Part shown: positions 55,599 to 64,000 of the stretch, piece after piece
Position numbering within the stretch: position 1 is the first letter of the stretch
Layout of the letters: the number at the start of each line of letters is the position of its first letter
Origin: Toxorhynchites rutilus septentrionalis
Taxonomy: Eukaryota; Arthropoda; Insecta; Diptera; Culicidae
Assembly (NCBI RefSeq): GCF_029784135.1
Contig: NC_073745.1
Span: 284,293,997 to 284,357,996 of the forward strand
Length of the DNA: 64,000 nucleotides
Direction: 5' to 3'
The notes under the pieces: generated by a model
Database searches by the model: none
What the model was told of the DNA's origin: nothing
Seen by the model: the letters and a program-made list of their open reading frames with translations, nothing else
Made by a program: the position numbers and the translations under genes

Positions 55599-57296
55599 GC
55601 GCAGCTTTACAATCCTTTCACCCCTTGGAAATAGATGGTAGCTTTCCAGGAATACCACCTTCGTCGAATTTCCATCACGCAATACCATAGGTAGCTGTTT
55701 CGGTCTCCTGAAATCTGTTTTCATATGTTTCTTCATCAGAGTCTGAACTACTTAGCATCCTACACCTTTTCTTGAACATATTGGTGATACTTTTCTGTTC
55801 ATCATTGGTGATCGACTATTAATCGCTATTCTTCAGTGTCAGATGTTTCACGTTGAATGTAATCCGCTTCATCTTCAAATGGTGGTTCAGAGTTTGTTAC
55901 ATCAGATACTATATCGGAACAATCTTCATTTATGTTCGTTAGATTTTTCAAATACTATTACATATAAATTTGCTGAATTTAGTGTTAAACAGACATATAA
56001 TAAACAAAATGTTAGCAAAAGTATCGCTACATTAAGATTCGAACAACAAGTACTACTCTAGCTTTAGAGAAACTGCAACTTATCAAGTAAACGCCCAAAT
56101 CCATTTCAATTTACAATTATACATGTATGTTGCCATGTGATGGTAATCGAGAAATAATGAAAACTGCCATTTTAATACAAAGCTGGTCACATAAGAAATA
56201 ATAAGTCATTTGATTAAGTTAAATGAAAATTAAAAAATTAAATTGATTATTTATTTACCTAGCAGTCCAAATGACTGCTTTTGGGCAATATAGGTATAAC
56301 ACATATATATGTACCAGAAATAAAAAAAGAGGGGGGAGATAACTGCAAATATCAATAAACACATTTATTTGTTGTACAAAAAGTCACCACATTCTGAAAA
56401 AACTTGCTTTTCTTATTGAAATTTCAACCTTTGACATCTGCGACTCTACAAAATGAGGTCCGATTGGGCTAATATTTTGCATATTTTGCTGAGTGGGAAT
56501 AACAAAGTCGGCTGTGGAGTTTAATTGCAAAGCGCTAACAGCTCTTGGCGATTCTTTCCATTAGTAATTTGTTGTAGAAGATCCGAAAGGCACTGAAATA
56601 AATGTACCGTTCGTTGAACGAGCAATTAAAAAAAAGAGAGGAAATATTGCGATTTATGCTCCACCATTTCTCGATATTTGTCAGAGATATTAGCATCAAT
56701 GCATACGTAATATTTCTACGTATCTATTTTAATAAATAAAATCTACTTCTTTCAACAAAGCTTCCAGTTTATTACAAAAAGCAGTTTTCAAAAGGTGTCG
56801 TGCTCAAATTACGTAACGCTAAAAATGCGATGCAATGCATTTGAAATTCATATGAAAAATAAACTTTCAAAGGAAATGAATTTTCACGACAGTATGAGTG
56901 CACTTTTGGAATTTACATTCTTTGTGCTTGAGTAAAAAAAAATAAAATAATCGATGCAACGTTATTTTTAAAAATTTGTAATTTATATATGAAACCCATG
57001 AAATTTGTAATCTGTATCCACAGATTCTTGGTTTATAAAAGTCTAAAAAATCTGTAGACATACAGATGATTATGTAGATATGGAAACCCTGTCGAGATGC
57101 ATCTAGCGGTGCTTGCTTACTGGCTGCTGTATAACTCATTAAAACTTGTGCTTTATCATCCTGGTTCAGGAAACACACCTCATCCGGTTCCAGAATCAAA
57201 GCTAGTTGCTCAAGCAGATAGGGACCCGTGAATTTATTTAGGAATAAAAATGAAATTTTGTTACGTAACTATCACGAAAGAAAAAATAAGAAAATG
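55599..57296. other. Unassigned AT-rich region
   Basis: About 1.7 kb. Short frames (for example 55509-55736 and 56867-57199, minus) lack motifs I can name. No transposon end was recognised. Confidence 0.3.
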
Positions 57297-57982
<686 letters not shown>

Positions 57983-58000
57983 TGGCGCAGTCGGTAGGAT
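57983..58000 (+). other. Primer-binding site
   Basis: TGGCGCAGTCGGTAGGAT starts immediately after the LTR. TGG pairs with the tRNA CCA end, and CGCAGTCG fits a serine-tRNA acceptor stem, as in 17.6-type errantiviruses. Confidence 0.88.
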
Positions 58001-58226
58001 GCGATTACCGCTCAAGTGTTTCGAAATAGATATGAAATAGTGATCGAATTGATTAAGTGCAGAACAATATCGGATTAACAGAAAATAGAAATAATCTAGT
58101 GCAAAGTGAAGTTTAACTGAATAACGAGAAAAAGAGGCCCAAATACAAAAGACAATACGTGTGCTTCGAAAAAGACTTGAACATTACTAATGTTTGTTTC
58201 AAAGAAGAAATTTATCAGATCAATCA

Positions 58227-58279
58227 ATGAAGGTGCTATCGGGAAGAACCACTCTGCGAATATTAGTTTTATTCTCCAT
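58227..58279 (+). CDS. env: Candidate first coding exon of env (signal peptide)
   Basis: The ATG at 58227 opens 17 codons plus two bases with basic residues followed by a hydrophobic run, ending exactly at a consensus donor GTAAGT (58280-58285). Read unspliced, the frame would stop after the donor. Phase: two bases are left over here, and the acceptor at 63684 leaves one base before the open env frame, so the reading frames connect. Known errantiviruses make env from a spliced RNA. A signal sequence encoded ahead of gag would direct the glycoprotein to the secretory pathway. Inference from splice signals and phase; no transcript data. Confidence 0.6.
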
Positions 58280-58634
58280 GTAAGTAATTCTCCACAATTA
58301 TTATCTTATACCTTCTATATAACTAAAGTTAAAACACCCAATGTGGCAGAATTGATATCTGCATAAATATTAATAATATCATTATCAAAAGAAATTAAAC
58401 GTATGTGCAAGTAGACCACCTCGCGTAGCGAGTAACTAGTGTGTAACAAACAGAGAGCATATCTGTAGTTCCACTAGTGCGGAAAGTTCTTATCAGACCA
58501 TCCAACGGTGAAGTGCTAATCTCACACCGCGTAGGAGACTGATCGCATAGCAGAGTGAATATCTGTGGTAGATGCGATCGGTACAATAAGATTTCCCCCG
58601 GTCGAAAGCACAGTGTCTACACAGCAGAGAGAAT

Positions 58635-58788
58635 ATCTGCGCCGTGTGTAGCCAGCCGCGTTTAGATTGTAAGAAACAATCGCCATATAAAATATCGCGT
58701 TTAGATTTAAGATCTGCGCCGTGTGTAGCCAGCCGCGTTTAGATTGTAAGAAACAATCGCCATATAAAATATCGCGTTTAGATTTAAG
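58635..58788 (+). repeat. 77-bp tandem duplication in the leader
   Basis: 58635-58711 is repeated at 58712-58788 with essentially no differences (ATCTGCGCCGTGTGTAGCC ... CGCGTTTAGATTTAAG). It lies in the presumptive packaging/leader region between the donor site and gag. Confidence 0.9.
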
Positions 58789-58842
58789 AAAATTCTAAAG
58801 AAAAACTAATCAAATTTCTTCACCCCCGAGATATAGGATTTG

Positions 58843-60189
58843 ATGGACCGTTTCCATCCCTATAATTTAAGAAATCGAGAAATGAACACGGAAATGAACA
58901 ATTCTCCTAACCCAATACCTCCTCCTCCACCTCAACCGAATCCTTTACTACCCCCTAGACAGAACATGAATCGAATTGAAGAAACAAACAGAATATTCGA
59001 ACAGGCTGAAAAGATTACGAAATCTCTCCAAACACCCCAAGCGGTGAGAGAACTGCAACCATTCGACGGCAATCCCGTTAAGTTGCATAGTTTCATTAGG
59101 TCCGTCGAACATTTTATGCCATTCATGGAACCTATTAAAAATACACCTTTCGAGCAAATTTGGCTTCAAGCTATAAGAAGCAAAATAATTAATGAAGCGG
59201 ACCAAGTCCTAGAAACTTATGGAACTTCTCTCAACTGGGATGAGATTAAAGCAAATCTCATCGCTTATTATAATGATAAACGTGACTCAGTCACACTTAC
59301 CCGCGAGCTGTTTCAACTTCAGCAAAACGGATCAGTTGAACAATTTTTTGGACAAGTACAAAATCTTCTATCCTTACTAATTAATAATACTAATATTTCT
59401 CCAAGAGAAGAGAATATTAAAAATGATAGAAACTCGACGCATAAGGAAAATGCTCTACAGGTTTTCCTAGCAGGGCTGAAAGAGCCGATTGGAGGGAACG
59501 TGCGTGCACGTCAACCCAGAAATATAAAACAAGCATTTGATGCTGCGGTAGAAGAACGTAACTATCAAAGTCGTACGGGCTTAAGTAAACCGACTTTAAC
59601 ACCACGTTTACCCAAACCAATACATTTTTATCCTCAATTACAAACTCGTCAACCGATGTTTAATCATCGACCATTTATTCCCCGTCAACCATATCAATCA
59701 TATCAGCATGAAAGTATTCCAACCAGACCAAACTTTACGCCTCGTTTTCCAGCTCCACCTCAGGGCAATAATACCAACAATGGACAACTTCGGAAAGCAT
59801 TACCGAGTCCAATGAATGCTGATAAATCCATTCGCTCTAAATATGTAAATTACGTTAATAGACCACCGCATAATTATAATGCAAGAAGCCAATTCTTTCC
59901 TGCTGTCCCACCGAGACCAGCACGGATAACGGAATTAAGAAATATTGAACAAACTCAACAAAACGCTCAAGAGTATCAATACGAGTATCAATGTTATCCC
60001 TTGGCAAGTTATCACCACGATTACTACCCAACGCCAATGGATAATTATTCATACGAAGAAGACCATTCAGAAATACATTTAGAAAATGAGCAAGAAACTT
60101 CCAATGAGACCTACGAACAAGAAACTTCTAGCGAAGCAGTCGATAACCTAAATTTTCAACTGGAAAGCACATCCCATTTCCCCAGGTAA
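58843..60189 (+). CDS. gag: Errantivirus Gag
   Basis: Structural polyprotein that would form the particle around the RNA. 448 residues from ATG 58843; an in-frame TTG immediately before is not used. N terminus: a short basic segment and a proline tract (PNPIPPPPPQPNPLLPP, residues about 22-38). The capsid-like region with FDGNPVKLHSFI and LQQNGSVEQFFGQVQNLL (about 75-250) is the conserved errantivirus Gag core. The C-terminal third is Pro/Asn/Gln/Tyr-rich, then acidic. There is no CCHC knuckle, which is normal for this genus. The frame is intact. Its last 43 bases overlap the open pol frame in -1. Confidence 0.88.
   Translation: MDRFHPYNLRNREMNTEMNNSPNPIPPPPPQPNPLLPPRQNMNRIEETNRIFEQAEKITKSLQTPQAVRELQPFDGNPVKLHSFIRSVEHFMPFMEPIKNTPFEQIWLQAIRSKIINEADQVLETYGTSLNWDEIKANLIAYYNDKRDSVTLTRELFQLQQNGSVEQFFGQVQNLLSLLINNTNISPREENIKNDRNSTHKENALQVFLAGLKEPIGGNVRARQPRNIKQAFDAAVEERNYQSRTGLSKPTLTPRLPKPIHFYPQLQTRQPMFNHRPFIPRQPYQSYQHESIPTRPNFTPRFPAPPQGNNTNNGQLRKALPSPMNADKSIRSKYVNYVNRPPHNYNARSQFFPAVPPRPARITELRNIEQTQQNAQEYQYEYQCYPLASYHHDYYPTPMDNYSYEEDHSEIHLENEQETSNETYEQETSSEAVDNLNFQLESTSHFPR
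60150..60156 (+). promoter_or_regulatory. Candidate -1 ribosomal slippery site
   Basis: A AAT TTT in the gag frame (codons CTA AAT TTT CAA) fits the X XXY YYZ rule. It lies inside the 43-nt window (60147-60189) where the pol frame, -1 relative to gag, is already open. Slippage would produce Gag-Pol. No downstream stem or pseudoknot was verified. Confidence 0.5.
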
Positions 60190-60212
60190 ACTCAAAAAAT
60201 TTCATCCCTTAC

Positions 60213-63200
60213 ATGGAAATTCCCACACGTCAAGGGTTTGGATTGAAATTATTGATAGATACGGGAGCTAACAAAAATTATTTATGCCCCCGATTTGTGA
60301 AAAAATCCTTTGCGCTGCCTACACCAACTGTTGTCTCCAACATCTCAGGCACTCACAAAATTGAACGATATGTCGACTTCAATCCATTTCCCGACTTAAC
60401 TGATAAATCGTTCAAATTTCATATTTTTGATTTTCATAATTTTTTCCACGGCCTTATTGGGTATGAAACGCTTCAGGAACTTAAAGCGAAGATTGAAACA
60501 GATGACAATTCCATAACCATATTAGGAACAAAACTTCAGATGCTCAGAAAACATCCAGAACCTTTCTCAAAGGAAATTTCAAGAGAAACCATTCATAATA
60601 TAGAGATACCAGTTTCCGAGCAATCAGGTGATTTTTTACTAGAAGATGATCTCGAAATCAATACAAACCTTTTCATATGTGCTGGTTTATACCAAGCAGT
60701 AGGTCATAAAGCCATTGTCAGTCTCAAGAACAGTTCAACTGAGAATCAAACACTTTCATTAGATTATCCACTTGAGATCACTCTTAATAACTTTGAATGC
60801 TTGGTTGAGCAAAACGAATTCAATTTTTTGGAAGCTCGTCCTGACAGATTCAGAAAACTTATGGACCAACTTCGTCTGGATCATTTAAACAGAGAAGAGA
60901 AAAATAGTTTGATCAATGTCATTGAGGAAAATCAAGATATTTTTCACCTCGACAACGAACCCCTTACAGCTACTAATGTTGTGAAACATAAAATTTTTGA
61001 TGAGATACCTGTGTATCAGAAAAGCTATAGGTATCCTCATTGCCATAAAGAGGAAGTCGGCAAACAAATTCAGAAAATGCTTGATGAAAACATAATTCGT
61101 CCTTCTACGTCACCATGGAATTCACCCATTTGGGTCGTTCCGAAGAAAGCGGATGCTGCAGGTATTCAAAAATGGAGAATCGTCGTTGATTACAGAAAGC
61201 TCAATGCTAAAACTGTGGATGATAAATTCCCCATACCGAATATCACGGATATCCTAGATAAATTAGGGAGAAGTAAATATTTTACAACCCTAGATTTAGC
61301 TTCGGGATTCCACCAAATTCTGATGGAAAAAGACGATATTCAAAAAACTGCATTTTCAACTGAGAACGGCCACTACGAATATCTAAGAATGCCATTCGGG
61401 CTGAAAAACGCCCCGGCAACATTTCAGAGAACAATGAATGCTGTGCTGGTAGGCCTAGCCGGATTTATCTGCCTAGTGTATATGGACGATATCATTGTAT
61501 TCAGCAGCAGTTTACAAGAACACTGCAACAACTTAAATAAAATTTTCGCTGCTCTTAAAAAAGCCAACTTAAAAATACAGCTCGACAAAAGTGAATTTTT
61601 GAAGAAAGAGGTCTCCTTCCTCGGTCACGTGGTGAATGAAGAAGGTGTAAAACCAAACCCAGAAAAAATTGAAGTTATCCAAAATTGGCCAATTCCCAAA
61701 ACCGAGAAGGACATTAAATCCTTCTTAGGAACACTGGGATACTATAGAAAATTCATAAAGGATTTCAGCCGGATAACGAAACCGCTAACACAATGTCTTC
61801 GGAAAAATGAGAAAGTAGAACATACTCCAGAATTTCTAAAAGCATTCAACAAGTGCAAACAGATACTTTCTAGCAGCGCTATTCTAATACACCCAGATTT
61901 CGAAAAAAACCTTCATATTGACAACAGATGCATCCAAATACGCAATAGGAGCTGTTCTCTCACAAGGTCCAATCGGAAGAGATAAAACCTGTTGCTTTTG
62001 CATCGAGAACACTCAGTCAAACCGAAGAAAAGTACTCCACTATTGAGAAGGAGTTACTAGCTATTTATTGGGCAACCAAATATTTCCGACCGTACCTTTT
62101 CGGAAATAAATTCATTTTATACACAGATCACAAGCCGCTTACTTGCGCCGTGAACTTGAAAGATCCATCAAGTAAAATTGCCAGATGGATGATTGCTTTA
62201 ATGGACTATTCCTACGATATAAGATATCGTGCCGGAAAACAAAATGTCGTTGCCGATGGCCTCTCTAGAATTCCCCAAAATTTAAATCTGAATGAAGAAC
62301 AAAATGATTCTTCATCAGACGCTGCTACGCAACATTCGGCAGACACCGATGACTCGGAATTTATCGCATGTACCGAAAAACCGGTAAACACTTTTTCCAA
62401 TCAGATCATTTTGAAAATAGATGGAACTGAGAGTGAGACCACCGGAGAACAAGTTTTTCCCAAAGTCCTAAGACACACGTTTACAAAAGTGAATTTTGGT
62501 GTACCAATATTACTAAGAATATTCAAAGAATTCATGGATCCTAAAAGAGTAAATTGCATTTACTGCCCAGAAAATCTCATCAACACCCTTCAAATTGTGT
62601 ATAAAAACTATTTTTCTCGCGTCAAAACGTTTAAAGTAGTTATTTCACAAAAGTTCTTAATTGACTTAAAAACTGAAGAAGAACAGAATGAAGTCATAAA
62701 TACAACACATACAAGAGCTCACAGAGGCATCGAAGAAAATCTGATGGCTATCAGCCAGAAATTCTACTTCCCGAACATGAAAAGGAAAGTTAGAACACAC
62801 GTCACATTGTGCAATACGTGTAAAACTGCTAAATATGAGCGACATCCTTATAAATTGAACCTAGCCCAAACTCCAATACCTAAAAAGCCGCTAGACATAG
62901 TTCATGTTGATATATTCATATGTCAACCAAACACGTTCATATCCGTGGTAGACAAATTATCGAAGTTCGGAATGCTTTTTCCAATTAAATCGAGATCGAT
63001 TCCTGACGTCCGTTCAGGACTGACAAAATTCTTCTCAACATATGGGATACCCAGACTTTTGGTCAGTGACAATGAACCAGCACTAAAGTCTGTTGAAGTA
63101 AGAGGCATGTTAGAAGAACTAGGAATTGAAACATATTTCACACCATCTAATAAAAGCGAAGTGAATGGAATCGTTGAACGATTTCACTCAACAATTGCAG

Positions 63201-63640
63201 AAATGTTTCGCTGTTGTAGATCGAAACATGAGGGATTAAGTAAGAAAGAGTTGTTTAGAGTCACTGTAGCACTTTATAACGACACTATTCACTCTTCAAC
63301 CAAGATGCGACCCAAAGAAGTATTCTTTGGAATAAAAGAGGGAGAGGTGAGACCGAGTAACATTGAAGAAATTGTTAGGAAAAGGAATGAAATATACAAT
63401 GAAGCAACATTAGCTCTCATTAAAAAACAAAAACAAGATTTACAGCACCACAACAAAAACAAGGAAGCTGACCCATCACTGGAAGTGGACGAAACTGTAT
63501 ACGTCGCGCGCCAAGGGGTCAAAAGTAAAACAAAGGATAAGTATAAACGATATCAAATCGCAAGAGATAACACAAAAACCTTCCAAGATCAGAATGGAAG
63601 AACGATACATAAAACAAAAATAAGACGTCAAAGAAAATGA
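60213..63640 (+). pseudogene. pol: Errantivirus Pol, two single-base frameshifts
   Basis: Enzymes for replication and integration. First ATG 60213, although the frame is open from 60147. Protease: LLIDTGANKNYL (active D about residue 16). Reverse transcriptase: RIVVDYRKLN, TLDLASGFHQI and YMDDIIVF (about residue 425). RNase H begins near 61915 with TTDASKYAIGAVL and includes TEEKYSTIEKELLA and YTDHKPL. Integrase: HX3H...CX2C finger (62708-62821), then catalytic D (62909), D (63068) and E (63176) with 35 residues between the last two. The stop is TGA 63640. The frame moves by one base at an A7 run (61903-61909) and again at an A4 run (61984-61987); everything else is open. Either a freshly damaged copy or homopolymer sequencing error. 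Confidence 0.92.
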
Positions 63641-63670
63641 CGTCTCGAAACCCAAAGTAGTACTCACATA

Positions 63671-63684
63671 TTTCTCTATTCCAG
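63671..63684 (+). promoter_or_regulatory. Candidate env splice acceptor
   Basis: TTTCTCTATTCCAG, a pyrimidine-rich tract ending in CAG, 30-44 bases after the pol stop. The frame that opens right behind it stays open to the window end. Confidence 0.7.
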
Positions 63685-64000
63685 ATTAGCCCTTGATGTT
63701 ACAGCAGAAGTGACGATAACAGACCTCTCACGACATGATGGAATAATAGCATTTAGCGAGAGAGAAGCGAAGATTATCACATCTCAACATTTCCATCTCC
63801 ACATCGTGGATTTGGAAAAGTTCGAAAGTAGTTTCACCAACCTCCAGTATACGTTACACCAGTTCGAACGACAAAATTTCACGAAACCATACCTTAAAAC
63901 ATTGGACATTAGGATGAAACAAATTTCCGACAATTACAAACAGTTGAAACCCATACACCGACAGAAACGAGGACTCTTAAACCCATTAGGAACGTTTATC
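63685..64000 (+). CDS. env: Errantivirus Env, N-terminal part (truncated by window)
   Basis: Class of envelope glycoprotein that allows some errantiviruses to move between cells. The frame 63686-64000 (105 codons) is uninterrupted and lacks its own ATG near the start, consistent with expression from a spliced RNA. At 63959-63970 it has RQKR followed by GLL, the furin-type cleavage site and start of the transmembrane-subunit fusion region characteristic of this genus (RxKR-G). The position only about 90 codons from the acceptor means a short surface-subunit segment. The transmembrane anchor lies beyond the window. Confidence 0.85.

Noticed and set aside
55509..55736. piggyBac-type transposase fragment
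   Set aside because: The frame is open and protein-like but contains none of the catalytic or cysteine motifs of that family.
62150..63640. Separate integrase gene
   Set aside because: It is the continuation of pol after two one-base shifts; RNase H spans the junction and no separate start context exists.

Overview
This window looks like transposon-dense DNA from an insect, most likely a culicine mosquito. The inference rests on the mix of families: a DD37E Tc1-like element, mariners, an I-like LINE with RNase H, several tRNA-derived SINE families, Helitron-like repeats with minisatellite cores, many foldback MITEs and an env-bearing errantivirus. The DNA is AT-rich. I found no bacterial operons, rRNA, CRISPR or confident host protein-coding gene. 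Most boundaries below come from terminal inverted repeats (TIRs) and target-site duplications (TSDs) read directly in the sequence.

Layout. 1-2060: no recognisable gene. 2061-3720: a 100-bp-arm hairpin plus a degenerate minisatellite (family C). 3778-7532: a SINE (SINE-1), a DD37E Tc1-like element with perfect 49-bp TIRs, a second SINE-1, and a decayed mariner. 7886-12110: MITEs of families B and A, and an internally deleted mariner. 12767-20585: a family D foldback element containing a 6.1-kb full-length I-like LINE (14167-20275, minus strand, 12-bp TSD) and a 185-bp LINE tail (14-bp TSD). 20724-21350: a Mutator-like non-autonomous element. 23179-29621: a 6.4-kb palindrome whose 1.2-kb arms each carry a TATA box and an unknown ORF. 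One arm is split by a truncated LINE, which is itself split by a tRNA-derived SINE. 31290-39475 and 46752-48742: two copies of a foldback family R, the first opened by about 6.4 kb of nested Helitron-like, SINE, MITE and LINE insertions. 40909-49396: family A elements and a Helitron-like element with a GC-rich passenger. 49400-57290: mostly unassigned, with a few short protein-like or exon-like segments, one SINE and one TA-flanked MITE. 57297-57816: a (TA)n microsatellite. 57817-64000: the 5' two thirds of an Errantivirus-type LTR retrotransposon (LTR end, PBS, gag, pol, start of env), running off the window.

How it works together. The I-like LINE supplies endonuclease, reverse transcriptase and RNase H. 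SINE-1 ends in the same GGCTC...GAGCC hairpin tail as this LINE, so it probably borrows that machinery. The errantivirus shows a -1 slippery heptamer in the gag-pol overlap. It also has a splice donor/acceptor pair whose reading phases connect a short signal-peptide-like exon upstream of gag to the env frame. The LINE ORFs and errantivirus pol are broken by four single-base indels; the three that can be placed exactly are in A runs. Either the copies have only just begun to decay or the assembly has homopolymer errors.
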